A stretch of DNA of 64,000 bases, taken from positions 124,001-188,000 of the forward strand of contig NZ_JACHXA010000004.1 of the NCBI RefSeq assembly GCF_014191775.1, given 5' to 3'. Origin of the DNA: Limibacillus halophilus (GTDB lineage: Bacteria > Pseudomonadota > Alphaproteobacteria > Kiloniellales > CECT-8803). Made by a program: the position numbers and the translations under genes. The notes beneath the pieces were generated by a model. The model worked only from the letters and a program-made list of their open reading frames with translations. It ran no database searches and was not told the origin of the DNA. Shown piece after piece: positions 18,601 to 27,420 of this stretch (positions are counted from its first letter, which is position 1; every line of letters starts with the position of its first letter).

Positions 18601-18953
18601 AGCGTTGGAATGGCCGGGAAGTGCGATAATTCCGCCGTGGTGCCGCTGTCGTCCTTGGCATAGCGGTAGTGCACGCCCTCGAGCGCGAGGTTCTCCAGGC
18701 GGCTATCGAGCAAGCTGGCGAGGCTGAATTTCGCTTCCAAGCGTGCAAAGGACAGACCAGGAGCCGTGAGGTTGCTGATAACAAGGCGATCGAAGGCAAG
18801 TTCGCTGACCTTGAAATGATCGGCCTTTAGCCAGACTGACATAACTTCGGCGAGAAGGCGTTCTGCCAGTGTCAAACGCGCCAACCACAGTCCGCTCAGG
18901 ACCAGAGCCAGAACAGCGAAAGAACCGGTGATGATTTTCCAGCGACGCTTCAT
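15621..18953 (-). CDS. ydbH: YdbH-like AsmA-family intermembrane bridge protein
   Basis: This 1110-residue protein has one N-terminal membrane anchor (about 8-28) and a very long, beta-rich periplasmic region with the Leu/Ser/Gly-rich repeating pattern of AsmA-like proteins. The C-terminal ~200 residues hold the YdbH domain, formerly called dicarboxylate transport domain, including GTIRYNNEATRQALSGGG. YdbH, YhdP and TamB are partly redundant in E. coli and form hydrophobic grooves for anterograde phospholipid transport to the outer membrane. It is encoded with ynbE and ydbL, its known partners. The length is larger than the E. coli protein (about 880), which may reflect a wider periplasm or extra repeats. 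Confidence 0.9.
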   Translation of the reverse strand: MKRRWKIITGSFAVLALVLSGLWLARLTLAERLLAEVMSVWLKADHFKVSELAFDRLVISNLTAPGLSFARLEAKFSLASLLDSRLENLALEGVHYRYAKDDSGTTAELSHFPAIPTLPDLPLLPPIQISNGSITLETTIGPVTVTVSGSGDGQAFSLSGNAVSNLGMLEIESQITLDGGRVTAAYLHAKGADLSWQEKALGPVELAAEISPDLGFNASLTLGPPEAAGTIRLRAPEFDAEQPIILESDLNFDEDEAVTTFVSSLLPFQLRRLSLKGTAHLQRVPWGLPIPQSRGTWQTLMVESGLTLDLESSSEMRDFPSIPGDWQNNLTVAVDREQISFNTDTNEANGLSRLTLAGTIKALSDVPRFSLAGSLESTEGSAIQSFLASYLGREMELKGTFTADGLLPAGPPAAQPDSDLLSAYRNLEPHLRFTGTFKNLAITELARVSGYTDVILSADRTLLFLDFSPDTLLSITSITDYIKSAITIPFEQNNLAVPLEPLTLSGPMSLKIAPNLTGENPFEVISDLALSDAAGRQVSIRGRVQGNLGPGWRPLSLESSALEVGLSGLKGLPIPLHTITYNGAASHALGETALNGSIGLIGEDLRGALPLHAEFQNETIFLRSREPGSLTSSAPITLAGKRIILEKPLNINDLKLSVKEGSIKDLTLDVQAPAVRLSGSVPATQASNLSMKLSMSEGALLSDLKIGGLQVPDQELKINGLQFAGALDLEALPRLAVGKGDARLTADAVTHPILAGPARLNVSFKPRRSDKTDVSGEVYFADRLVKLGFLGSFAGDYSHLSLSLPNTTVVFEKGGLQPLAISPLLASLREVEGTVALTGSLGWDGRNLKGKGTATLTDLALRYADMPLKGLNGTLSFRDMIKIATEGDQEVTLSRFDPGLPLTDVRLIFSIEPAAETSEPTLLIKEARAQSLLGPLLLTDGAYSLASGDGRASLSFTRLDLSALAELIDVEGLQVTGILAGQVPLAFTSGTVTIANANLDDTQVGTIRYNNEATRQALSGGGESVSLMLDALEDFQYNDLQLHLDKPNDKELVFSIGLEGRNPNVLDGYPFRLNFNLTTDPTSLLAALRQGTSIGELLLKRSGRYSLSPP

Positions 18954-19044
18954 GGTAGGAAAAGCCTAACCTTCAGCGTATGGGGCCGCAAAGAAAGAAC
19001 CGGGGCCACGCAGACCCCGGCTCTTCTTTACGGTGGGGCTTTGT

Positions 19045-19842
19045 TCAACCGGCAGCGGCGGCGACAGCCCGTGCTGCGATAACGCTTACCAAGTGAGCGC
19101 GATACTCGGCAGAGGCATGCAGGTCGCTGTTCAGATCAGCCGCCGATACGGTCAATCCCTTGAGTGCAACGGGCGTGAAGTTAGCGGTAAGTGCCGCTTC
19201 CATTTCCGTTGCGCGGAACGCACATGGGCCTGCACCGGTCACGGCGACGCGGGTTCCCACAACACCCTGGCTGACAAAAACTCCAACGATGGCATAGCGG
19301 GAGGCCGGGTTAGCGAACTTTACGTAAGCTGCTTTTTCAGGAACCGGGAACACGACGGAGCGAATAATTTCGTTTTCCTCCAGCGCCGTTTCAAACAGGC
19401 CGGTAAAGAAATCGTCGGCCGCAATTTCGCGCTTGTTGGTTCGGATCACCGCGCCGCAGCCCAGCAAACCGGCGGGATAGTCGGCAGCCGGATCGCTGTT
19501 GGCGACAGACCCGCCGATGGTGCCGCGATGGCGAACCTGAGGGTCACCGATGCCCTCCGCCAACGCCGCTAACGCGGGCAAGCGACTTTTCACAAGGTCA
19601 TTGGCAGCAACCTCCGCGTGGGTGGTCATAGCGCCGATCACGATGGCGCCATCTTCCTCGCAGACGCCTTTGATCTCGGCAATTCCGCCGAGGTCTATAA
19701 GATCGCTTGGCATGGCAAGGCGCTGCTTGAGGGTCGGGATCAATGTCATCCCACCGGCCAGAATCTTGCCATCGCCTGCACCCGCCAGGGCCTTGGCGGC
19801 CTCGTCGAGGGAGGCGGGTCGCTTATAATCGAACTGATACAT
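19045..19842 (-). CDS. coxM: FAD-binding middle subunit of a CODH/xanthine-dehydrogenase-type hydroxylase
   Basis: This is the 265-residue medium subunit, with an N-terminal FAD_binding_5 domain and a CO_deh_flav_C domain. Flavin-binding signatures are AGGMTLIPTLKQR near residue 31 and TIGGSVANSDPAADYPA near 108. It passes electrons from the iron-sulfur subunit to FAD and on to quinone or another acceptor. I chose ATG 19842 with GGGAGG upstream; the longer frame overlaps coxL needlessly. It follows coxL by 14 bases. The gene order on the minus strand is S-L-M, unlike the M-S-L order of the classical form I operon and as found in form II clusters. Confidence 0.95.
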   Translation of the reverse strand: MYQFDYKRPASLDEAAKALAGAGDGKILAGGMTLIPTLKQRLAMPSDLIDLGGIAEIKGVCEEDGAIVIGAMTTHAEVAANDLVKSRLPALAALAEGIGDPQVRHRGTIGGSVANSDPAADYPAGLLGCGAVIRTNKREIAADDFFTGLFETALEENEIIRSVVFPVPEKAAYVKFANPASRYAIVGVFVSQGVVGTRVAVTGAGPCAFRATEMEAALTANFTPVALKGLTVSAADLNSDLHASAEYRAHLVSVIAARAVAAAAG

Positions 19843-19856
19843 CCTTCTGTCCTCCC

Positions 19857-22223
19857 TTACTCTGCCGCCTGGGCGCCGCGAGCCTGTGCCGCACGCCACA
19901 CTTTCTCAGGCGTTGCAGGCATATCGATCTCGCAGCCCAGTGCATTCGTTATAGCGTTCATTAATGCTGCCGGAGCCGCAATGGCACCGGCCTCACCGCA
20001 TCCCTTCACGCCCAACGGGTTGTGGGTGCAGGCCGTCTCCGTCGTGGCGACCTTCAGTAGCGGCAGATTGTCGGCGCGCGGCATGCAGTAATCCATGTAC
20101 GAGCCGGTCAGAAGTTGCCCCGTTTCCGGATCATAGACACAGCCTTCCAGCAGCGCCTGGCCAACGCCTTGCGCAACGCCACCATGAACCTGTCCCTCGA
20201 CGATCATCGGATTTATCACCTTGCCGAAATCATCGACCGCTACCCAATCGACAATTTCGGTCACGCCGGTCTCGGGATCGATTTCAACCTCGGCGATGTG
20301 GGTTCCTGCCGGATAGGTGAAGTTGAGCGGGTCGTAAAAGGCCGTCTCGTCCAGGCCCGGCTCCACATCCTCCGGGTAGTTGTGCGGCACGTAGGCCGTA
20401 AAGGCTATCTCAGCAATGGTCTTGGACTTATCCGTGCCAGCGACCTTGTATTGGCCGCCGTCGAACTCGACATCCTCCACGCTGGCTTCCATCAAATGGG
20501 CGGCAATTTTGCGGCCTTTTTCGATGACCTTGTCGCAAGCACGGATAATAGCCGAGCCCCCGACTGCGAGTGACCGAGAGCCGTAGGTGCCCATACCCAT
20601 CGGGATGGAGCCGGTATCACCATGCACGATCTCGATGTTTTCGTAAGGTATGCCAAGCTTTTCGGCCGTAAGCTGGGCGAATGTGGTTTCGTGACCTTGC
20701 CCGTGGCTGTGCGATCCGGTGAAAACCGACACGGATCCAGTGGCGTTAAACCGCACCTGGGCGGATTCCCAAAGACCGACACCGGCCCCAAGGGAACCGA
20801 CGACTGCAGAAGGTGCAATGCCGCAGGCCTCTATGTAAGCGGAAAAACCGATGCCGCGAAGCTTACCCTTGGCTGCTGATTGACGTTTGCGCTCGGCAAA
20901 GCCTTTGTAATCAATCATCTCCAGGGCCTTATCCATGGCGATTCCGTAGTTCCCGGTATCGTACGTCAAGGCAACCGGCGTGGCGTAGGGGAAGGCGTCG
21001 GGCGGAATGAAATTCCGCATTCTCAGCTCCGCAGGGTCTATCCCTGTCTCGCGTGCAGCCACCTCGACAATCCGCTCCAGCAGATAGGTGGCTTCCGGCC
21101 GACCAGCCCCGCGATAGGCGTCCACCGGTGCGGTGTTGGTAAACACGGCCTTCACGTTGGCGTAAATCACCGGCGTGGTGTATTGCCCGGCCAAAAGCGT
21201 CGCATAAAGGTAAGTGGGAACGCAGGACGCGAAATTGGACAGGTAGGCGCCCATATTGGCGATCGTATCGACTTTGAGCGCCGTGAATTTACCGTTTGCA
21301 TCAAGCGCCAGCTTCACTTCGGTCACATGATCACGTCCGTGGGCGTCCGCCAGGAAACTTTCACTGCGATCAGCGGTCCATTTGATAGGTCGCCCGACTT
21401 TCTTGGCGGCCCAGGTGCATACCGTCTCTTCGGCATAGCAGTAAATTTTGGAACCAAAACCGCCGCCGACGTCCGGCGCAATAACCCGAACCTTATGCTC
21501 TGGCAGCCCCAGCACAAAAGCGCAGAGGATTAAACGGAGCAAATGTGGGTTCTGGCTGGTCGAATGCAGGATGTAATTACCGGTACCCGGTTCGTATTCC
21601 GCGAGGGCCGAACGTGGCTCCATGGCATTGGGAATCAGCCGGTTGTTGACCAACTTCAAGGTTGCGACGTGGCTCGCGTTGCTAATGGCGTCGTCCACGG
21701 CAGCTTGGTCGCCCAACTCCCAATCGAAGCAGAGGTTGCCAGGGGCCTCCTCATGAAGCTGAGGCGCATCATTCGAGAGCGCACCAGCGGGATTAACGAC
21801 AGGCGCCAAATCCTCGTAATCGACCTCCACCAGTTCGGCCGCGTCCTGCGCTTGCTGGCGGGTCTCCGCGATCACGACGGCAACGTGGTCGCCCACATAG
21901 CGGACTTTATCGCGAACCAGTGGGAAATGCGGTGGGCCTTTGTGCGGATTTCCATGGCGATCTACGACCGTCCAGCCGCAGGGCAGGGAGCCGACACTAT
22001 CGGCTGCCATATCGGCACCGGTGAAGATTGCAACGACACCCGGTGCGGCAACGGCAGCGGTGCTGTCGATCGACTTAACGACCGCATGAGCATGGGGCGA
22101 GCGCACGAAGACCGCCCAAACCTGATCCGCTCGGTTGATGTCATCGACATATTTGCCCACACCGGTCAGAAAACGTTGATCTTCGCGACGGCGGACAGAA
22201 GAACCTACTCCTGAATCAGGCAT
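19857..22223 (-). CDS. coxL: Molybdenum-binding large subunit, form II CO-dehydrogenase-like
   Basis: This 788-residue catalytic subunit of a molybdenum hydroxylase binds molybdopterin cytosine dinucleotide. The active-site loop is AYRGAGR at residues 369-375, which is diagnostic of form II; form I enzymes have AYRCSFR, with the Cys that holds copper. The catalytic Glu sits in GCGEAGAI near the C-terminus, and [11 protein letters not shown] and [11 protein letters not shown] are cofactor-contact motifs. Known form II enzymes have disputed CO oxidation, so the substrate could instead be an N-heterocycle or aldehyde. It lies four bases after coxS. Confidence 0.95.
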   Translation of the reverse strand: MPDSGVGSSVRRREDQRFLTGVGKYVDDINRADQVWAVFVRSPHAHAVVKSIDSTAAVAAPGVVAIFTGADMAADSVGSLPCGWTVVDRHGNPHKGPPHFPLVRDKVRYVGDHVAVVIAETRQQAQDAAELVEVDYEDLAPVVNPAGALSNDAPQLHEEAPGNLCFDWELGDQAAVDDAISNASHVATLKLVNNRLIPNAMEPRSALAEYEPGTGNYILHSTSQNPHLLRLILCAFVLGLPEHKVRVIAPDVGGGFGSKIYCYAEETVCTWAAKKVGRPIKWTADRSESFLADAHGRDHVTEVKLALDANGKFTALKVDTIANMGAYLSNFASCVPTYLYATLLAGQYTTPVIYANVKAVFTNTAPVDAYRGAGRPEATYLLERIVEVAARETGIDPAELRMRNFIPPDAFPYATPVALTYDTGNYGIAMDKALEMIDYKGFAERKRQSAAKGKLRGIGFSAYIEACGIAPSAVVGSLGAGVGLWESAQVRFNATGSVSVFTGSHSHGQGHETTFAQLTAEKLGIPYENIEIVHGDTGSIPMGMGTYGSRSLAVGGSAIIRACDKVIEKGRKIAAHLMEASVEDVEFDGGQYKVAGTDKSKTIAEIAFTAYVPHNYPEDVEPGLDETAFYDPLNFTYPAGTHIAEVEIDPETGVTEIVDWVAVDDFGKVINPMIVEGQVHGGVAQGVGQALLEGCVYDPETGQLLTGSYMDYCMPRADNLPLLKVATTETACTHNPLGVKGCGEAGAIAAPAALMNAITNALGCEIDMPATPEKVWRAAQARGAQAAE

Positions 22224-22227
22224 TGTC

Positions 22228-22695
22228 TCACCCTCCCATCTCGTCGGCTGCGGCCTGGATGGCCTTGACGATGTTCTGATAGCCGGTGCAACGACAGATG
22301 TTGCCCTCCAGCCAATCTCGAATTTCTGTCTCGCTGGGTTTCGGGTTCTCCTGCAACAGATCCACCGCGCTCATCACCATGCCAGGTGTGCAAAAGCCGC
22401 ACTGCAATCCGTGGTGTTCCCGGAAGGCTGCCTGCATGGGATGCAATTCGCCGTTCACCGCAAGCCCTTCAATCGTGGTCACTTCCGTATCGTTGGCCTG
22501 AATCGCCAGCATGCTGCAGGCTTTTACCGACTTACCGTTCACATGTACGACGCAAGAGCCGCATTGACTGGTATCGCAACCGACGTGTGTGCCGGTAAGG
22601 CGCAGATTTTCACGCAAAAAGCTGACCAGCAAGGTGCGGGGTTCGACCTCCGCCGAAACCTGCTTGCCATTCACTTTCATGGAAACGCTGGGCAT
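22228..22695 (-). CDS. coxS: [2Fe-2S] small subunit of the CODH-type hydroxylase
   Basis: This 155-residue electron-transfer subunit carries two [2Fe-2S] clusters. The plant-type ferredoxin ligands are C40, C45, C48 and C60. The helical-domain ligands are C99, C102, C134 and C136 (CGFC and CRCTGY). Length and motif spacing are normal for the family. I chose ATG 22695, which has AGG close upstream, over a longer frame from 22767. It is the first structural gene of the S-L-M set. Confidence 0.97.
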   Translation of the reverse strand: MPSVSMKVNGKQVSAEVEPRTLLVSFLRENLRLTGTHVGCDTSQCGSCVVHVNGKSVKACSMLAIQANDTEVTTIEGLAVNGELHPMQAAFREHHGLQCGFCTPGMVMSAVDLLQENPKPSETEIRDWLEGNICRCTGYQNIVKAIQAAADEMGG

Positions 22696-22890
22696 ATTTT
22701 CCTCCCTTTTGCGCAGCATAGGCGGCGTCCTTGGACGTCCTGCGAAATTGTTCGGCCCGTCATTCATGCGGACAGTTCGATGGGTGAGTGTGTGTCCCCC
22801 TCGGGTCTTTGGTCAAGAACTTGCAAGCGTTAATTGAGCAGCTTGTCCAATTTACCAATTGAATGGCGCCGGCAGCGTCATGGTTGTCGC

Positions 22891-23595
22891 TCAGGTGCGT
22901 CCGAACATTACGATCAATAAAATGATGATGGCGACCAATCCGGAAATCCAGACCAAAGGTGAAAGGCCCGGCTTGCGCTTAGCCTCCGCCAATGCCTCCT
23001 CAATTTCCTGCTTGTCGAGCGCCTCATCGGGATCCGCATGCAAGGGTGTGTGCGGGGGAGTATGAGAGGGGGCTTGCGTGGGTGACCCATCGTCGGATTG
23101 TCCCTGTGCATGGGCACCTATAGCTTGCTCCAGCCCGTCTGTCGGACCACCGGAGCCGGAGGAAACGATTTGGGAAAAGGTCGCAAAGAACTCATCGGAG
23201 AGCTTCTTTGCGGTTCCATCGATCAGGCGCGAGCCGATCTGTGCAAGCTTACCGCCGACTTTGGCATCGACCTCATAGCTCAGCAGGGTGCCATTTTCTT
23301 TGGTCGTGAGCTTTACCTTGGCGTTGCCTTTTGCGAAACCGGCGGCACCGCCCTTACCTTCGCCTGACAAGGTGTAACTTTCCGGTGGCACCAAGTCCTC
23401 AAGCACGACGTGACCACCGAAAGTCGCTGATACAGGCCCTACCTTGGCTTTGACCTTCGCGTCGAAGCCGCCGTCTTCACTCCGATCCAACGACTGGCAG
23501 CCCGGGATGGACTGGCGCAGTACTTCAGGATCATTCAGTGCATCCCAGACCTTCTCTCGCGAGGCGGGGATAAGGACTTCGCCGGTCATCTGCAT
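22891..23595 (-). CDS. coxG: CoxG-like SRPBCC membrane-anchoring protein
   Basis: This is a 234-residue CoxG family protein. Residues 1-150 form the SRPBCC (START-like) hydrophobic-pocket domain, beginning with MQMTGEVLIPASREKVW. A flexible Pro/His/Gln-rich linker follows, and the last ~22 residues are a membrane helix ending VMFGRT. In Oligotropha CoxG recruits CO dehydrogenase to the cytoplasmic membrane, and SRPBCC pockets can bind quinone. It lies 195 bases upstream of coxS on the same strand. The C-terminal anchor is consistent with that docking role. Confidence 0.93.
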   Translation of the reverse strand: MQMTGEVLIPASREKVWDALNDPEVLRQSIPGCQSLDRSEDGGFDAKVKAKVGPVSATFGGHVVLEDLVPPESYTLSGEGKGGAAGFAKGNAKVKLTTKENGTLLSYEVDAKVGGKLAQIGSRLIDGTAKKLSDEFFATFSQIVSSGSGGPTDGLEQAIGAHAQGQSDDGSPTQAPSHTPPHTPLHADPDEALDKQEIEEALAEAKRKPGLSPLVWISGLVAIIILLIVMFGRT

Positions 23596-23692
23596 GGGTT
23601 GCTCTCCAGGTGGCCAGTGTCGTGGTGCGGCAAAGACCTAGGCTAAGACGCTACCCTTATCACTGCAACCGCCAAGAGGACGCGCAAAGGCG

Positions 23693-24568
23693 TCAACCGC
23701 CCAGGAACAAACGCCCGACTTCCGGATTCTCCAGAAGCTCAGTACCGGTGCCTGCAAGCGCCAATTGGCCGGATACCAAAACATACCCGAGATCAGCAAA
23801 CTCCAGGCCCTTCTTGGCATTCTGCTCGACCATCACAATGGTTTTGCCTTCGACATTCTGCAGGTCGGCCAAAATCTCGAACACCATATCGATAAAGCGG
23901 GGTTCCAGCCCGATCGACGGCTCATCGACTAACAAGACTTCCGGGTTCATGATCAAGGCACGCGAGATTTCAAGCAAACGCCGCTCGCCCCCCGATAGTG
24001 TGCCGGCACGTTGATGGCGACGATCCGCTAGTCGCGTGTACTTCTCGAACACCCGGTCCGCAGATTGCTTGGCCTCAGCCGGCCGGTTCTTGAGGTACCC
24101 ACCCATCAGAAGGTTCTCTTCGACGGTCATGTCCGGGAACACAGAATTGTCCTGGAGAATATAGGCGACGCCCGCATCACGCAGTTTTTCCTTGGGGCTG
24201 AGGCTGGTGATGTCGTTACCCCCAACGAAAATCTTTCCTCCGTATATATTGGTAAACCCGAAGATCGAGTGCAGGATCGTTGATTTTCCCGCGCCATTGG
24301 GGCCGATCAAGCAGAGGGACTGTCCCTTGCCGACCACCAAGTCAAACTCATGGAGGATCTCCATCTTGCCGTAGCCGGCACGCAACCCTTCGATCGTGAC
24401 AAAGGGCTCGCCTTTACAGTAGCCCCTCAGGGTTGCAGCGTCTGGACGTTGCTCCGATAAGGCTTGAGCTTCCTTGGCAACCTGATCGACCGACATGACC
24501 GATTCGACGGTGCCGGTGCCATAGCCGCTGATCCGCTTCTTTTTTTCGCTTTCGGTTTCGCTGGCCAT
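23693..24568 (-). CDS. Branched-chain-type ABC transporter ATP-binding protein (LivF-like)
   Basis: This 291-residue ABC ATPase of the HAAT family is LivF-like. Walker A is GPNGAGKST, the signature is LSGGERRLLEI, and Walker B is EVLLVDEPS. It has an unusual N-terminal extension of about 50 hydrophilic residues (SETESEKKKRISGYG and onward) before the ABC domain, longer than a typical LivF of about 235. Its ATG shares a base with the livG stop codon (TAATG). It is the last gene of the SBP-H-M-G-F transporter set that runs directly into the cox genes. Confidence 0.92.
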   Translation of the reverse strand: MASETESEKKKRISGYGTGTVESVMSVDQVAKEAQALSEQRPDAATLRGYCKGEPFVTIEGLRAGYGKMEILHEFDLVVGKGQSLCLIGPNGAGKSTILHSIFGFTNIYGGKIFVGGNDITSLSPKEKLRDAGVAYILQDNSVFPDMTVEENLLMGGYLKNRPAEAKQSADRVFEKYTRLADRRHQRAGTLSGGERRLLEISRALIMNPEVLLVDEPSIGLEPRFIDMVFEILADLQNVEGKTIVMVEQNAKKGLEFADLGYVLVSGQLALAGTGTELLENPEVGRLFLGG

Positions 24569-25311
24569 TAATGTGCTCCCAGGTAGGCGTCGATCACGCG
24601 CGGGTCATTCTGGATTTCGTTTGGACCGCCTTCTGCCAGAAGCTGACCATGCGCCAGGCAGTAGATACGCTTTGCAATGTTCATGATCACCCGCATGTTG
24701 TGCTCGATAACCAGCAGAGTGATGCCGAATTCCTGGTTCGCCCGGAGAAGGCGATCCAACAGGCCGTTGATGAGCGTCGGGTTGATGCCGGCGGTCGGTT
24801 CATCCAACAGCAGCATCTTCGGCTCGTTCATCAAGGCCATCGCGAATTCCAGGAGTTTTTGCTGGCCGAAGGAAAGCGAGCCCGCCATCAGATGACGTTT
24901 GCTATAGAGCCCAACAAACTCCATCAGCTCGTCACAGCGCTCCAAGTCCGCCTTGGGATGCCGCTGCAATAGGGCAAAAATTCCCTCCTCCTTGTGAGGG
25001 ACGGAGATCAACATATTTTCAACGCAAGTCATGGCGCCGTAGATTCGGGTTTGTTGGAAGGTGCGCAAAAGGCCCAAACGAGCGATCTGTGGCACCAGCA
25101 TCTTGGAAATTTCCTGCCCTTCGAACTGGACGGAGCCGCTGTCGATAGGATGATAGCCGACAATCGAGTTGTAGAGTGTTGTCTTGCCTGAGCCGTTAGG
25201 CCCGATCAGACCGACGATTTCGCCTTGATTGACGTGCATCGAGATATCGCTGTTAGCGATGATGCCGCCGAAGCGTTTGGATACGCTTTCAACGTTCAGC
25301 ATGGTAGTCAT
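24568..25311 (-). CDS. Branched-chain-type ABC transporter ATP-binding protein (LivG-like)
   Basis: This 247-residue LivG-type ATPase has Walker A GPNGSGKTT, signature LSFGQQKLLEF and Walker B MLLLDEPT, followed by the LivG-specific AGINPTL. The ATG overlaps the permease stop as ATGA. It energises uptake of an amino acid, amide or urea-like solute together with the LivF-like subunit and two permeases. Confidence 0.93.
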   Translation of the reverse strand: MTTMLNVESVSKRFGGIIANSDISMHVNQGEIVGLIGPNGSGKTTLYNSIVGYHPIDSGSVQFEGQEISKMLVPQIARLGLLRTFQQTRIYGAMTCVENMLISVPHKEEGIFALLQRHPKADLERCDELMEFVGLYSKRHLMAGSLSFGQQKLLEFAMALMNEPKMLLLDEPTAGINPTLINGLLDRLLRANQEFGITLLVIEHNMRVIMNIAKRIYCLAHGQLLAEGGPNEIQNDPRVIDAYLGAH

Positions 25312-26378
25312 GATGCATTCCCCTCGCTTGCGGCTTCTTCGTCTTCAACCCGGTAGCCGAAAAGCTCAGGTTTGCGTTCACGCAACCATCCGAGAATGCC
25401 GAGCGGGAAGAAGACGACAATGATAACGATCAGCAACCCGAGGGCCACGCGCTGCCAGCCGAGAAGATAGGTCCAGAACAGCTCCTGCGTGACATGGAAC
25501 ACGATTGCACCGACCACCGGTCCCCAGAGCAGTCCCTTGCCGCCCAGGATCGCCATCAGCACCATCCAGACGCCGAAGGTTGCGCCCGCAAAAGCACTGT
25601 CGCGCGGATCAATGAAGCCCAACACATTTCCGGCCAATCCGCCACCAATCGCGAGGAACAGGGCGGATATGGCCCAGGCGATCGTCTTGTATCGTGTGGT
25701 TCTCAGACCCATTGCTTCGGCCTTGTCTTCATCATCGCGAATTGCGTTGATGGCCAAACCGAAGCGACCGGCATAAAGCCGCCTCAAGCTGAAGAACGTC
25801 ACAGCCGTCAGAAGAACCATCATGAAATAGTAGAAAACCTTCGGCTGTAGGCCGATCCCAGAGGGGAAAAGCGGTGGAACCATGCCCGAGCCGGCGCCAA
25901 CCCAATCCCAGCCAGCGAAAATTTCCCCAAAAGCAATACCCAATCCCAGGGTGCCGATAGCGAAATAATGACCGCGCAAACCAAGGAGCCCAGTGCCGAT
26001 TACCACCGCGAAAACAACACCAATCAAGGCGGAGATAAGCAAGCCCAGAGCCAGGCCGGAGAAGTACTGCCCAGTTGTTAAGGCAAACCCGGCGGCGCCC
26101 TGTGCATCGGTATAGGTTCCGACGTCGAAAAAGAGGCCGACCTGGACCACCGCTGTAGTGTACATGCCCAAGCCAAAGAAAATGACATTGCCAAAGGAAT
26201 TGTACCCCATCTGGCCGCCAACGACGTCCCAGGTCAGTGCGATCAGGATCATGACCCACAACATCGTCAACTGGGTTTGTAAGCCCGGAAAAAGGAAGGG
26301 CGCGACGACGGCGGCAATCAGAATGGCAATGAATCCGCCAATCTCCAGGCCGCTCTTTTTGCTCATGATGCCACTCAT
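25308..26378 (-). CDS. Branched-chain-type ABC transporter permease (LivM-like)
   Basis: This 356-residue permease of the LivM family has about eight to ten membrane helices, with the family segment GLRGHYFAIGTLGLG around residue 150 and the cytoplasmic coupling motif around AINAIRDDEDKAEAMGL. I chose ATG 26378, which overlaps the livH stop codon (ATGA). The longest frame starts 91 codons earlier but that part is a Cys/Arg-rich antisense-like translation of livH and is not real. A second in-frame ATG at 26366 is also possible. Confidence 0.92.
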   Translation of the reverse strand: MSGIMSKKSGLEIGGFIAILIAAVVAPFLFPGLQTQLTMLWVMILIALTWDVVGGQMGYNSFGNVIFFGLGMYTTAVVQVGLFFDVGTYTDAQGAAGFALTTGQYFSGLALGLLISALIGVVFAVVIGTGLLGLRGHYFAIGTLGLGIAFGEIFAGWDWVGAGSGMVPPLFPSGIGLQPKVFYYFMMVLLTAVTFFSLRRLYAGRFGLAINAIRDDEDKAEAMGLRTTRYKTIAWAISALFLAIGGGLAGNVLGFIDPRDSAFAGATFGVWMVLMAILGGKGLLWGPVVGAIVFHVTQELFWTYLLGWQRVALGLLIVIIVVFFPLGILGWLRERKPELFGYRVEDEEAASEGNAS

Positions 26379-27274
26379 TTCAGATACTTCCTTTGCCGCC
26401 CCAGCATGAAGCTGCGGTACATCAGGATCACGACCAGCAGTAGGTAGACGAAAGCCAACTGATACTCTGCGCCGAGTACAAAGCCCGCATATTGTTCGGC
26501 CACACCAAGACCAAAGGCCGACGCGACAACACCGGCAATATTGCCGAGTCCAGCAACAACGACGATGGTGAAGGAGCGAATTGTGTAAGCCAGGCCCTGG
26601 AAGGGGTGGATGGTCAGGCTCATGACCACCAGAGCACCGGCTGCGCCGCAAACCGCCGCGTTGATGCCATAGGTCGTGGCATAGACCTTGTCAGTATCAA
26701 TGCCCAAGATCCGCGCCGCCCGGGCGTTCTGGGCGGTCGCGCGTATCGCTTGGCCCATCCGCGATTTTCGCATGAAGACAACCAGGCAAACAGCGATCAC
26801 CAGTGTCAGGACAAAGGCCAGCAACTTGATCTGCGGTACGCTCACCATGCCTTCGAAAATGAACCAGCTTTGCAGCTGTGTATCGACGGTCTGCACGTCA
26901 GCGCCAAAAACCTCGTTCATCAACTGCTGAAGCAGGATCGACATCCCGAACGTCGCCAAAAGCGAAATGAAGAGATCGCGATCAACCAGCCGGAAAATGA
27001 CGAGTTTGTAGAGCAGATACCCGAGGATAAAGAGGGCAATAGCCGCGGCCGGTATTCCAAAAAGTGGTGGAACGCCGACTTGAAATAGACTCCAGGCTAC
27101 GAAGCCGCCAAGGATGACGAATTCTCCCTGGACAATGTTGATGATGTTCATCACGCCCCAGACGAGCGCCATTCCATAGGCTGCAAGGGCGAAGAGCGCG
27201 CCAATTAATACTCCGTCCAACAACAGCTGAACATTGAAGATCGGCGCTTGAATCAGGATGTCGATGTTATCCAT
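26375..27274 (-). CDS. Branched-chain-type ABC transporter permease (LivH-like)
   Basis: This 299-residue permease of the LivH family has about eight hydrophobic segments, with the characteristic GMALVWGVMNIINIVQGEF near residue 33 and the EAA-like loop ATAQNARAARILGID. It forms the membrane channel with the LivM-like subunit. The gene is separated from the binding-protein gene by 146 bases that include a hairpin. Confidence 0.93.
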   Translation of the reverse strand: MDNIDILIQAPIFNVQLLLDGVLIGALFALAAYGMALVWGVMNIINIVQGEFVILGGFVAWSLFQVGVPPLFGIPAAAIALFILGYLLYKLVIFRLVDRDLFISLLATFGMSILLQQLMNEVFGADVQTVDTQLQSWFIFEGMVSVPQIKLLAFVLTLVIAVCLVVFMRKSRMGQAIRATAQNARAARILGIDTDKVYATTYGINAAVCGAAGALVVMSLTIHPFQGLAYTIRSFTIVVVAGLGNIAGVVASAFGLGVAEQYAGFVLGAEYQLAFVYLLLVVILMYRSFMLGRQRKYLK

Positions 27275-27355
27275 GCGTTGAGCCTGTCTCCCAGACGTCT
27301 ACCCATACCGACAGCACGCCGGTAACGACGGTGATGATTCCATACCCGATAAGGA

Positions 27356-27390
27356 CCGACCCCGCCTCCAGACGAAGGGAGCGGGGCCGG
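27356..27390 (-). other. G/C-rich hairpin between binding-protein and permease genes
   Basis: An imperfect stem of CCG-x-CCCCGC against GCGGGG-x-CGG has an inner CC/GG pairing. It lies just downstream of the substrate-binding protein gene. No T-run follows on the minus strand, so it is more likely an mRNA-stabilising or partial-readthrough element than a strong terminator. It would favour excess of binding protein over permease. Confidence 0.5.
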
Positions 27391-27420
27391 GTACCTATGG
27401 TCTACCGTATCGAGTGCTTA

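Noticed and set aside
26379-26651. Ninety-one-residue N-terminal extension of the LivM-like permease
   Set aside because: Cys/Arg-rich, lies inside livH in another frame, and an ATGA overlap start is available.
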